DNA from: Dentipellis sp. KUC8613
Taxonomy: Eukaryota > Basidiomycota > Agaricomycetes > Russulales > Hericiaceae
NCBI GenBank assembly: GCA_002286715.1
Contig: NSJX01000050.1
Location: forward strand, 124,001-188,000
Direction of reading: 5' to 3'
Length of the DNA: 64,000 nucleotides
Part shown: positions 35,915 to 46,792 of the stretch, one piece after another
Position numbering within the stretch: position 1 is the first letter of the stretch
Layout: every line of letters begins with the position of its first letter
Translations under genes and position numbers: made by a program
Notes under the pieces: model-generated
Databases searched by the model: none
Told to the model about the DNA's origin: nothing
The model's input: only the letters and a program-made list of their open reading frames with translations

Positions 35915-38721
35915 ATGGGCAACTCCCATTCCCGCTCCCAGCCCACCGACTCTGCCCCGCCCCTCCGCTCTGCCCGCTCCCACTCCCACCTCAACCTCCC
36001 GCTCACCGTCGCCCACAACGAAAAGCACCCGGCGCGCACCCTCAAGCACCACAAGTCGACCCCGTTCATATCCCTCCCCTGCACGAGCACCTACACCGCC
36101 GACTCGGACTCGCTCTCCTTCTCCGTCACCGAGAGCACCCGCACCAGCACCAGCCAGGACACCTTCGCCTCGGAAAAGCACGCCCTCAGCCTCGTCCACC
36201 GCGTCCGCGCCCGCTCCCGCTCCCGCACCTCCAGCGTGCGCAAACCCCTCCCCGCACACCCTCCCGTGCCCCCGCCCCCCCACTACGCGCATACACCCAC
36301 CCCCCCTCCCCACCCCGCGCATACATCCACTCCACCATCCTTCCTGCCCTCGCCCACCGCCGGCCTCGTGCACCCGCCCGCCGCCCGCGACCCCGCCCAG
36401 GCCGCCGCCTACGCCGCGTTCCTGCACGACCACCCGGCCTACGCGCACACGTGGGCGCTCGACGCGCTCCGCCGCGCCGAGTTTGCGCGCGTCGACGCGG
36501 CCGGCGAGACGTACGTCGACTACATGGGCGGCGCCCTCTACCCCGAGAGCCTCGTGCGCGTCCACATGGACTTTCTCCGCGGCGCCGTGCTCGGCAACAC
36601 GCACTCCGCCAGCACCAGGTACGCGTCTGTCACCCACACTCCCATCCACAATCCCCCACTCATTCACTCACCCACCCACCCACGCGCAGCTCGCAGCTCT
36701 CGACGCGCCTGACGGCCTCGGCGCGCGCGACCGTGCTGCGCTTCTTCAACTGCCCGCCGGGCTCGACCGTGCTCTTCACCGCGAACGCGAGCGCCGCGCT
36801 CAAGCTCTTCGGCGAGTCGTTCCCGTTCGCGCCCGGCAGCGCGTACCTCCTCCCCGAGGACGCGCACAACTCGGTCCACGGCGTCCGCGAGTTTGCCGCC
36901 GCGCGCGGCGCGCAGGTGTGCTACGTCCCCGCCGGCCCGCGCGGCGGCGTCGACGTGCGCAGGACGAAGGTGTGTCCTCCATCCCTTCTCCCTTCTCCCT
37001 TCTCCCTTCTCTCCCCCCCCCCTCCCCCTTCCTCCCTTGTGCCGCTGCGTGACTCTGGCGCTGATCGCACCGCTACTTGTTTTCCTGCGGGCAGGCGCTG
37101 CTGGAGCAGCACCGCCGCACCGCAGACGCGCCGCCCGCGCTCTTCGCGCTCACGGGCCTCTCGAACATCACCAACGCCAAGCCGCCGCTCGCGCTGCTCG
37201 CGCACGCGCGCGCGCGCGGGTTCGCGACGCTCCTCGATGCGGCCGCGCTCGCGCCCACGCAGCCGGTGGACTTGACCAAGGTGAGCCCCGTCGTCTCTTC
37301 TTCTGCACTTCTTCTTCGCCCGGCGGCTGTGTGCTGTGTGCTGTGGTGGATGTCGTGTGCTGTGTGAGACGTGTGCTGACAACAACGACGGGTGCAGACG
37401 CCGGTAGACGCGGTCGCGATCAGCTTCTACAAGATGTTCGGCTTCCCGACGGGCATCGGCGCGCTCATCCTCGGCCCGGACGTCGGCGTCGCGCCGCCGC
37501 TCCCGCCCACGCTCGCGCCTTCTTCCTCGCATGCGCGTCTGCGCTCGCCGGATGGCTCCGCCCATCTGCGCTCGCCGGACCACTCCGCCCACCTGCGCTC
37601 GCCAGACGGCTCCGCCCGTCAGCGCCCGCTGGAGGGCATGGGCGTCGTGCGGCGGGGTGCGGGCGAGCGGGGGCGCAGCGGGAGGGTGCCGGCGCAGGAC
37701 AAAAACGATAAGCATGAGAAGAACAAGGAAAGGGAGAAGGAGAGGGAGAATGGGAAGGAGAAGGAGAATGGAAAGGAGTGTGACAGGCGCGTGCTGCTGC
37801 GCCGCGTGTGGTTCGCGGGCGGCACGGTCGACGTCGTGCAGGTGCCCGGGCGGCTCGTCACGCGCGCGGCGAGCCTGGAGGAGCAGTTCGAGGTGCGTCT
37901 GCGTCTGCGTCTGGTGCGCGAGAAGCGAGAGGCGAGAAGAGGATGCTGACCCGGAACCCGCAGGACGGGACGATCAACTACCTGCTCCTGCCGGCGATCA
38001 CGACGGGCCTGCGCTTCCTGAGCGCGTACCTCCCGCTGCTGCCCGCGCGCATCGCCGCGCTCACGGACTACCTCGCGGCCGAGCTCGCTGCGCTGCGCCA
38101 CCCGAACGGCGTGCGCGCGTGCCGCGTGCTGTCCGTCGTCCCGCGGCGCTCGGGGGCTGGTGCGGGTGGAGGGGAGTTTGCGCATATGCATCAAAGTGCG
38201 GGAGCGGAGCCGGAGGACGAGGAGGAGATGGGCGCGGGCGGGGTCGTGGCGTGTTTGTTCTACGACGTGCGTCCCCTTCTTCCTTCCTTCCTTCCTTCCC
38301 TCCTTCCTTCCTCCGAGACATAACACCCAAGCTAACACACACACGCCGTCGAACACAGGCAACCAACACGCAGCTGCCGCTCACGCAGCTCTCCACGCAC
38401 GCCGCGCGCACACACATCGCGCTGCGCACGGGCTGCATGTGCAACCCGGGCGGGGCCGCCGCGCTGCTCGCGCTGCAGCCGTACATGGCCGCGCTCGCGC
38501 CGGGCGACACGCTCGCGGCGCTCGAGGCGCGCGCGGGGCGCGAGCTCGGCGTTGTGAGGCTCAGTCTGGGCCTGGGGAGCGAGTGGGCGGATTGCTGGCG
38601 GGTGCTGCGGTGGGTGCGGGGGGTCGTGTTGAGGGAGGGTGGCGGTGGGGAGGGAGGGGAGGGGGAGCAGGAGAGGGAGGGGGGGAGTGGGGAGGAGGAG
38701 GGGGTCGGGAGGGCGATGTAG
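35915..38721 (+). CDS. Molybdenum-cofactor-sulfurase-like class V aminotransferase (no MOSC domain)
   Basis: The ATG at 35915 gives MGNSHSRSQPTDSAPP, a Ser/Pro/His-rich extension of about 170 residues. The PLP-dependent core follows: ETYVDYMGGALYPESLV, GNTHSAST, VLRFFNCPPGSTVLFTANASAALKL, LTGLSNITNAKPPL, LLDAAALAPTQPVDLTK, and SFYKMFGFPTGIGALI, where the Lys should hold PLP. RTGCMCNPGG carries the cysteine that in Mocos proteins takes up the persulfide sulfur. Between the Lys block and the WFAGGTVDVV block sits an insertion of about 70-80 residues with three 9-residue repeats and a Lys/Glu-rich run. After the core the protein ends in a Gly/Glu-rich tail with TAG at 38719-38721. The C-terminal MOSC domain of full-length Mo-cofactor sulfurases is missing. 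It is therefore either a stand-alone sulfurase/desulfurase-like enzyme or a divergent class V transferase. Confidence 0.78.
37536..37616 (+). repeat. In-frame 27-bp repeat, three units
   Basis: Three consecutive 27-bp units encode RLRSPDGSA, HLRSPDHSA and HLRSPDGSA inside the insertion of the Mocos-like protein. Confidence 0.85.
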
Positions 38722-39188
38722 AGTGTGGACGCGCATGTGGGTTTTGGGACTGGGTTTTGGCGTGTTGTGTTGTGATTGTATCTTGAGGCCTAGGCTGGCG
38801 CGATGTATGTGTTTGTACTGTACCTGGCGTCGGGTGGTCGTGGTTGTGGTTGTGGTATAGTGTACGGTTGTGGTTGTGGTGTATGGTTGTGGGTACCGAT
38901 ATGGTTACGGTGTATGTGTATGTGTAATGGGAATGGTGTATTGCATTCGATTTATACCCCTTTTTCTTTTCTTTTTTCTTTTTTTTTTCTGAGTTTGGAG
39001 TTTGTGGTCGTCGTTGTGCGTGCAGATAGATTTGTGGTAGTATTATTTTATTTTATTGTTCGGCTAATTACCTGCTCTCGTTCCCCTTATCATTCCTCAC
39101 TCCGAGTCGCCCTCCAGAACTCGGCTCGACGCCAACCCAACCCCGCGCCATCGCCACCGAGGACTCCAGCGGAATAAAGCTGAACACC
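38722..39188. other. Intergenic, no gene seen
   Basis: This is the 3' flank of the Mocos-like gene with tggttg-type low complexity (38830-38900) and a T-rich stretch near 38960-38990, up to the first tRNA. Confidence 0.5.
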
Positions 39189-39284
39189 GGTTCAATGGTC
39201 TAATGGTTATGATTTCTGTCTCACAATAACATCACCCGCGTTGCGGCGCACAGAAGGTTCCCAGTTCGATCCTGGGTTGAACCA
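39189..39284 (+). tRNA. tRNA-Val (anticodon CAC), 23-nt intron
   Basis: The acceptor stem GGTTCAA (39189-39195) pairs with TTGAACC (39277-39283), followed by discriminator A. The anticodon stem TCTGT (39215-39219) pairs with ACAGA (39250-39254) only if an intron (39226-39248) is removed after position 37. The mature loop is then CTCACAC with anticodon CAC at 39222-39224. The T arm is CCCAG-TTCGATC-CTGGG. The mature length is 73 nt. The CTCACAC loop is the one commonly seen in tRNA-Val(CAC). A TTTTT run follows at 39288-39292. Confidence 0.9.
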
Positions 39285-39287
39285 CTC

Positions 39288-39292
39288 TTTTT
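39288..39292 (+). terminator. RNA polymerase III terminator of the first tRNA-Val
   Basis: Five T residues start four bases after the discriminator base. Confidence 0.75.
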
Positions 39293-39453
39293 CCTTCTTC
39301 CTTTGCTGCTCGCTGTTCTCTCCTTCCGTTTCCTCTTCCCTCTTCTCTTTCCCTTCCCGACTTGCTTTCACCGGCTCTCTTTCGGACTGCCCTCCGCCAA
39401 TCCCACACGAGCACGTCCACAGACCAAGCAAAAGCAAAAGACAAGAGAGCACC

Positions 39454-39578
39454 GGTTCAATGGTCTAATGGTTATGATTTCTGTCTCACATGCGAGTCTG
39501 CGACACGGCCCAATGCCCAATACAGCACATGTACTCGTCGTGCACAGAAGGTTCCCAGTTCGATCCTGGGTTGAACCA
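39454..39578 (+). tRNA. tRNA-Val (anticodon CAC), 52-nt intron
   Basis: The two exon parts (39454-39490 and 39543-39578) are identical base for base to those of the tRNA at 39189-39284, giving the same 73-nt mature tRNA with anticodon CAC at 39487-39489. The intron is 52 nt (39491-39542) and shows no similarity to the 23-nt intron of the first gene. It ends in GTG, complementary to the anticodon, as expected for anticodon-intron pairing. It is preceded by the same accggttcaa context and followed by a T5 run. Confidence 0.9.
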
Positions 39579-39581
39579 CTC

Positions 39582-39586
39582 TTTTT
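39582..39586 (+). terminator. RNA polymerase III terminator of the second tRNA-Val
   Basis: Five T residues start four bases after the discriminator base. Confidence 0.75.
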
Positions 39587-40293
39587 CTTTTAGCCTTTTG
39601 CTCTCTTGTGGCTCCCTTTATTTTCTCGCCTCTCCGGTTCATTTTGCTCGACTTTTTTTTTCGCAGGACTTCATTCGCGGCGGTGGGCTCTTGGGCGCTC
39701 GATCTTGGTGGTGAGAGTGGGGTGGTGGTGGGATCGGTGGGCGTGCTGCATGGGCGTGGTCGAGGGCCCGGGATGCGGCGCGGCGCAGCGCGGCGAGTGG
39801 GGCGCTTAGGATCTCGAGGATGGCGCTAGCGACACTGCCGCACCTTGCCTTCCTCTCTCTTCCCTTCGCTTGCTCAGCTTCAGCTTCAGTGCTCGGCGCT
39901 TGGACTGGTGCGCTCGTGGCAGATCTTCCAATTCGACTTCGAGTTCGGGTGATGAACGTGTTGTTTTGAACGACTTGAACGTGCAGTTATTCTAGGTATT
40001 TTTTTTTTCCATCGCACGGACGGGCTCAGCGCTGTTGTGCTAATCGGTCGTCACTCTCAAAAATAAACGATGCTATATGCGCGAGATGCAGCCTGTAAGC
40101 AAACATAGCCAATCTCAACACCAGCTGCGCAATCCTATACATGTACACACTCCAGCGAACAGAACCCCGAGCATGACGCTCCTGCTATCCATTACGTTGT
40201 ATACCCCAAGGGGCGCAGCCTGGGCCCCTGAGTCGCCCAAGGCCCCAAGCTCGCCGAGTGTCAAGTACTTGTCAGGCGTCGAGTAAGCAATTC

Positions 40294-40338
40294 CTGTTTA
40301 CTGTTCTCTGTTTACTGTTCTCTGTTTACTGTGTACTG
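40294..40338. repeat. 14-bp tandem repeat, about 2.7 units
   Basis: The unit ctgtttactgttct is repeated head to tail. Confidence 0.8.
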
Positions 40339-40839
40339 ACAGCCCGCGAGCTCCCGATTCAGATTCTGACGTCGACGCGCCGACTCGATGACGAGGGCGC
40401 TGGTGACACCGAAGCGCCCAGCAGCGTGACAATGACGGCGCGCCACGGTCACTGGACAGAAACAGACGCGGTCTGCCACCCTGAGATGGTAATGGCGTTG
40501 CCTTCCATGCACATGTCAGAGCCCGGCGCTAGCTAGGGACCGCGATCGCGGAGATTCTCCGAGCCTCCTGAGTGCGCCGATGGGCGCTGAGTGCGCGCGT
40601 GCTTCGATGTGTCGATAGTTTGTGTCACTGGTTTTGCAGCCAGCGCGGCGGCGCGTGGATCTTGCTTCGCGCTTCGTGCTTCGTGGGGTTTGGTGTGGAT
40701 CTTCGGCGTTGACTATGACATCGAATTCCAAGTGGTTGTGGATGTCGATCAGCGCGCGCGGATCTGGGATCTAGATCGTAGGTGGACTTGGCTGGAGGAG
40801 GTGGCGTCCGGAGTTGATGGTATACTCCCGGTGGTGAAG

Positions 40840-41640
40840 ATGGCGGGCCGGCGCCACAGTGCGGCACGCAGACGGAGATGAAGATGAAGGTTCCTTTGAT
40901 CTTGGTTCTATATTGCTAGTAGGCGGTATTGTTAGCTGTGAACGCGCCTGCACAGCAAAGCTAAGTGCATCGTAACTTCGTCTCATGGCTTCTTCTGCCC
41001 GCACCAGCTTCAATGCTTGCCTTGCGATTCTATTCCACTGAGTTCGGAACTCATACCCCGCACGTCCGTGATTCCGTGATCCGTGATGGACCATCCTATC
41101 CTCGCTTCCAAATGATCAGCTTCCCAGCATAAACAAAGGCTTCCGTACAAACGCTCGGACTTGTCTGGAACATGCGTAGAATAGTTGGTCCCGGGGTTCT
41201 GTGCGACGGTCCACCCCGGCGGTGGGGAGTACGACATGCCGCAGACTGACGTGCGGCCGGAAATGAAGCTTCCCTTTATCCTGCTTCTTTGTTAGCAGAC
41301 GAGGTCGTTGGCACTGCGATAGAATATGTCAGTCCGGGATGAAGTTCATGCCGGCATGTGTACGGAGGCTCACAGGAAATTTACTCGTACCTTGATCCCG
41401 CAGATTTTCCCCTTGCACCAGCAGCATTCCTGGCAGTCCACTTCAACTCCAGCCAAAGCACACAACCCGTACATCCGTAATCCGTAATCCGTGGTTCGTC
41501 TTCCATCACAGCGACGCGCCATCCCATCCTCGCTTCCAAAAGACCAAAACACCAGCTTCCCAGCACAAACAATCGAACAATCGAAGACAAAAGCTTCCGC
41601 ACAAACACTCGACCCATCTCGACCCATCTGGCATAAACGA
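40840..41640. repeat. Degenerate two-copy direct repeat, unit about 390-430 bp
   Basis: Matching blocks appear in the same order in both halves. A gcagac..atgaag..ttcctttgat segment near 40855-40915 matches 41235-41290. A segment with atccgtgat, ccatcctatcctcgcttcca and cagcttcccagcataaaca at 41061-41160 matches 41470-41612. Divergence is high, with small indels. Confidence 0.6.
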
Positions 41641-41707
41641 ACGGACGGAAGGCATTCCGCGCCGAGTCCGAAGTGATGGCACGTAAGCAGCTCGAATCGA
41701 AGCCGAA

Positions 41708-42050
41708 GGCCCGACACCCAACGCCCGATACTCGACGCCCGATACTCGATGCGGATCTTCGGTGTTCCAAGCGCGGATTGGATCTGTCGCTCGAGTTCAG
41801 AAGCTGTCTGCATCTTCCGTGCGGCGTAGCCTCGAGGCGTTGGCTGTTTTCGATTCCGCAGCAGCAGCAGCAACGGCACCTGTGGTCCCTCATCGTCCTT
41901 TGAGAAGGCCCGACGCCCGATATCTGATGCGAGCCTGAATTGAATCTGCCTCCGATGCTCGCAGGGAAGCTGTCTTCCTGGGTTCGGCGTAGCCTCGAGG
42001 CGTTGGCTGATTTCGATTCCCCAGCGGCAGCAGCGCCTCTGTTCCGCGAA
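41708..42050. repeat. Degenerate direct repeat, period about 163 bp
   Basis: The 20-mer cggcgtagcctcgaggcgtt occurs at 41822 and 41985, embedded in longer similar flanks (gaagctgtct before, gattccgcagcagcag or gattccccagcggcag after). The cgacgcccgata motif also recurs in both units. Confidence 0.75.
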
Positions 42051-42107
42051 CATCCTTCAATTGAAGTGCAGAGTTCCGAGACTCTTCAACGTTGTCGCTT
42101 CGGGGAT

Positions 42108-42394
42108 AATCTTCTTTCTCGCTTTACTTGGAAGCAGAAGGACCAGCCGCTTCGGCACAACTCAGCCCAACCCGAATTGTATGCGGCTTCAATGCCTCCA
42201 GCCATTGAATAGATAGTTGAGAGGCATGCTAGGTTCTAGGTATATGAATGATAGAATAAGCACTGACAGAATTCCGAGCCTCGTCTCGTCAAGAACGACC
42301 TTCTTTCACTGGGAAGTAGAAGAATCAGCTGACAGCCGCCGGCCACTCCCTTCCAACCCAACCCAACCCGAACCAGCCGCATTCATGCCAGACA
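42108..42394. repeat. Degenerate direct repeat, period about 190 bp
   Basis: Two blocks share, in order, tcttctttc, tggaag or gggaag with cagaag or tagaag, cagccgc, caacccgaa and gcattc/gcttcaatgcc. They start near 42108 and 42298. Confidence 0.55.
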
Positions 42395-43980
42395 TACATG
42401 GCTTTGTATTCCAAGCCTTCTAGGGAGTTTATATTTGAGCTTGCGTAACAGCGCGCCTACACGCTACCACAAAAGCCACCCCTGGCCCCACCGCATGGCA
42501 CCAACGCATACTTTCGCATCTCCCCGCGCCGCACCTCAGGACGCAGGCCCGCCCCGCCCGAGGTCCCCATGGCCATGTACCCCACTGACGAGCATCGGCG
42601 CATGAATGCAGTATTCAGTCCCAATGAGTGCCTAGCGAGGCGAGTGCGAACGTGCCAGCCCGAAGTGGCACCACCACCAATACCGCCGCCGCTCAAGGCA
42701 CGACTGTATCGCCGGTATGAAGCCGAGGCCGAGGCCAAGACGGACGAGGAATAGCCGATATCGATGTTCCTTGGATTGATCAGGTGGCACTAGTGCGAGT
42801 AGCGTCAAGGGCGATCTGCCGACGAGAGGTGGGAGACGAAGCTTCGTTGACGGTTGACGCGTACGGTTGGCAGTTGGCGGGTGGCAGTTGATGGCAGCAG
42901 GGACGAGGACGCAGGGATGCCGGCGAGATGAAGGCACGATAGGTGAGAGAGGCAAACAGACAAGCGTTGATGGTGATGGGCAGATGCGGAGGCGGATCGG
43001 GGGCGCAGGTACGATGTGATAGGTGTGGAGGTGATAGACGGCTGTCGTGATGGAGAGAATTCGGAGTGTATGCGCCGTCAGGATTGAAACCGTGACGACA
43101 ATTTCGGCTGATAGCGCGGCGGTGACAGCGATACTATTACCAGCGTGTTGCACGCAAGGGTCCTTTGAGGCTGTATTACAAGATGCACGACGCTAGGGAT
43201 GGGCCGATAGTAACTTGCATTTGTGACTGCGCGGATGACCAAACGTCCCAATAGAAGTTTGAGTGTATGTGCACAGGGTATAATGAACCTGCAAACGGGC
43301 ATCCCGATTTCCGACGAGTTTCGTATCCGCGACACGGTCTCGAAGTCTGTGAAACGATATTCAAGATGGTTAGACCGAAAGTAGAATCGAGACATGATGC
43401 GGCACCAATAGCGGCCGCACCCAATGAGAGCCACGGGGCCAAGAGCGGCTTGCAAACACCCAAATGCGACAAACGGTACTGCTCCGGAGCAAACCATTCC
43501 AAAAACGAAAGCCGTGAGCACGCGTCTACGAGCACACCACGGGCCTGCCACTCTGTCGCAGAGATCCAGCAAGAACGCCCCGAGGCACTGGTTCCTGAGG
43601 CCCGGGTGGCGGCATATCAATGTCACAATAGAGCGGCGGCAGCGCGGCCGATCTTTCTGCGCTGGGTTCCTAGTACGAATCGGTACTACGTGGCGTCAGT
43701 CAGCGCGATGCGCGGGAGAGCCGGAGGGAAAGGCGCACCAGATCCAGAGCGTGACACCCACCTCCTTAGTTCCATAGTCTCTACACCAGAAGCTCAAGCC
43801 TATTCTCGTTCGATCGGAATTTGCAATGGCACGCACCGTCACCGCAGCAGCGAAAGACAATGCGAGCGGCCTGCACGTCGCCAGCATCCTAGGCCTTCTT
43901 TACCAGTGCTTCGACTTCGACTTCGATTGGTCGCCGAAACTCTAACGCTATACCACTATAGGGCGGGTGGCGGGTGGGGA

Positions 43981-44060
43981 CGCGGAACCATAAGTGTGCA
44001 TACGCGGAGCCATAAGTGTGCATACGCGGAGCCATCAGTGTGCATACGCGGAGCCATACA
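43981..44060. repeat. 22-bp tandem repeat, about 3.6 units
   Basis: The unit cgcggagccataagtgtgca plus ta is repeated at 43981, 44003 and 44025, with a partial unit at 44047. Only single-base differences separate the units. Confidence 0.85.
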
Positions 44061-46792
44061 CGGGGCACGAATCTGCGGGGACGGCAGGGCGTTCATTGTG
44101 CTGAACGTATACCCGCGCGGGGGAGAGAGAGAGAGAAGGTGATAGAGTTCGGGAACCGCGCGCGCGGGCTTCTGGGGTAAGGGGTGTTCGGATTGGTCGG
44201 TGTTGCTGGGGAAGCGGCGAGATGAAACGTGGACGCGAGTGTGATTGGATGGAGAAGAGAAGCGGGGGGTGGGTGCTTCTTTCTGTAGGAGGACTGCATC
44301 TCCATTGGGTCTGCTCAGGGTCGGTCAGGGATGACTTGTTCACGGGTGGTCACCAGGCTGCTCGTGGAGAAGAGGGGGGCTTCGAGACGCGAGTGTATGG
44401 GAACGAAAGACCGAGGATGAGCTGGGTGTGTAAGAGTCGAAGTGCCAGCATCAGACAGCGGACGCGCAAGACAAAAGACCTACGTAGGCCGTCCCGTCCG
44501 AGGCGCCCATTATCGAGAAGCCCGGAGCCGCAGAAGCGCGGAAACATGGAATCGCGGAAGCACGGAAGGACTCATGCTTCATGATGGATAATTGCAATTG
44601 AAGTCGGACCAGCCAGACAATTGAGCGCGCGAGATCCGTTCGCCGTGCCCGAGGCTTCGAACTTCGATGTGCCACGAGAAGGCCCTGGCGTGTCTATTTC
44701 GAGGTGTGCGCGGGCTCTGGAGGCGGACTGTAGTGCGGGAGGCGAGAAGGCGCGGTTGGGCCCGTGCGGGTGCGGGCGCGGGCGCGTATACGTAATGTAA
44801 CGCGCGACGTGGGGTGCCATGACTGGGTAGTTTTCCTCTTGGAAGTTAGGTGCCGTTCCATGGAGTTTTCCGTTTGTCGATTCCGCGATTGAGCATGAGA
44901 GGCGGGCAGGGACTCTCGGCGTTGAGCGAGATAACGTTGGCGTGGGCGTGAGAGCGCGACTGAATTTGAGACTCTGCTCTGAGCAACTTGAACGAGCTTC
45001 AGTTTAGGACACAATTGAACAGGTCCTCTTGTGACTGTAGCGGTGACTGAAACCGCCTGAAGAGACTTAGACGGTCCCACATGTTGCCACTCCGCATGAG
45101 ATTGAGGGTACAGACAACGTCTTGGGACGCGTGACATGGTGAATGCGGCAGAAAGGCAGACCTAGGCCCTGGTGGGTCAGTCGCACGACAACTTGACATC
45201 TCGTACGCACGGAACGTACCTCCCTACGTACCCCGCGTCATATCATCCTCCGTTGACGACATACAGCTGTGTTTACATGAAGATGTAAGCGAGTACGAAT
45301 GTTCTACGCGGTGCACAACGAGTCGCTGAGCGCCCTGCCGGCGCGGCGAGTCCCGCGAACTCCGCGCGCCTTCTTTCCGGGACGACCCGGGCCGTCCTCG
45401 AGTCCTCGTCTTCGAGTCGTTGATGTTGTAACTTTTTTGTGCTCACCTCTACTGTCCGTCTTGTCGAAAGAACGGCGGAGGTCGTCCCAGGTATATTTCA
45501 TCCACCGAAAATATCGGCACGTTCTTGCTAGTGCTCCTCGTGCGCCAACGATCTGCATCCGTGTTGTACGTTTTGCGCGTACGTCGTCCGCTGGCACATC
45601 GAAGAGGCCGTGCATTAGACTGCGACCCCCGCGCCAGGCTGCTGTCATTGTCAACTCGATCCCTCGTCGCCACAGAGGGATTGACGTGTTCACCGCTACA
45701 TGCCTCGTACGAGTCAAGACCCCAATGATCACGTTCATTCTTCAAATCTCGAATGAAAACCCTCGTTGTATGGTATGCGCATCTTCCATCTCCGCAATGC
45801 TGAAGACTACTTATAGCTTGAGGTTGCATATACCTCCCGTCTCCATCTCAGACTCGTCATCCTGTTGGTACATTCCAACGGTGCCGATCTACTTTCTCTT
45901 CCTTCTCAGCCTGCACCTGATAGACTACCTCTCTTACTGAATAAGACATATTCTGCATATGGGTACCCCCATTCCTCGATCTTGAATTTGCCATGCATCA
46001 CATCATCCCCCCCTTGGCACCGGCACGACCTTTCCGAAGTGAAAATGCAACCCACCAAGTCCATGCCGCCAACCTCCTCCTCCTCTCCTCAAAAACCAAC
46101 CACCACCTCCATCAGCCTCGAGCCCACCCGAGGCCTGTCTCGTTGCTCTAGATACCCCGCCCTATCACTTCTAATACCTACTAATCGCTTCGCTAATCTG
46201 GATCCAGAGAGGCGTCATTCTGACAACGGCACCTAATACCAATGCGCCCTCCTCTCCACACGCGGATCCAGAGCATGCACCCTGGTCCATGCTTCACTGC
46301 CAGTCCAAGCCAGCTCTCTTAGATCCCCTTTTCCCGTACCACGGTCTCTTTTTATCATTATTATTATTTATGCCCAGCTTGCCTTCACAGTGGACCCCGG
46401 CCCTGCGCACAGCAGTGCTAGCAAGACGCCGCGCCCGACTCCGAGTGCGGAGCCTGTGACTAGTGGTAGTCGAATGCATTCTGGCTGGTGCTTTGCGGAC
46501 TTGGGTCGCGCGACGGCGAGTGCTCGCGGCACCACGATCTGGCATACATATGTGCATCTGTGTACGTATACGAACAGTATGTATGCTACAGCACTGTAAC
46601 AGCCTCTCCGTCTTCTGAGCTATGGGAGTGCAGCGAGGAGACCTAGGCCTAGTCACAGGCGCTCTGTTCTGTCCATCACACCGTCACACGTGCAGTCCAT
46701 TGCCAGTGAAGCCGCGCATCCCGTTCTGATTCTCGTTCCCCAACACCGGATTCTTATCTTACAACATTTTTCACCAAAGCTGCCACAGCCAC

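Larger units (their letters stand above)
39579..46792. other. 7.2-kb stretch without recognisable genes
   Basis: ORFs of up to 291 codons occur (for example 43267-44142 plus, opposed by 43078-43626 minus; 45299-45940 plus, opposed by 45304-45738 minus). None shows a domain, and opposite strands are equally open. The stretch contains several degenerate direct repeats, listed separately. No tRNA, 5S rRNA or transposon protein was seen beyond 39.6 kb. The right end is the 3' flank of the first aldo/keto reductase. Confidence 0.5.

Noticed and set aside
35348..37275. Very long overlapping ORFs (up to 522 codons) in all plus frames and on the minus strand
   Set aside because: GC-rich coding DNA of the Mocos-like gene keeps other frames open. 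Only one frame gives the PLP and cysteine motifs.
39189..39284. Reading the tRNA as tRNA-Glu(CTC) because of the tctc run in the loop
   Set aside because: Pairing of TCTGT with ACAGA puts CAC in the anticodon and gives the CTCACAC loop common in tRNA-Val. The Glu register breaks the stem.
45299..45940. Plus-strand ORF of 213 codons ending in a hydrophobic segment
   Set aside because: It is opposed by two minus-strand ORFs over the same bases. There is no recognisable motif, and the tail hydrophobicity comes from a T/C-rich stretch.
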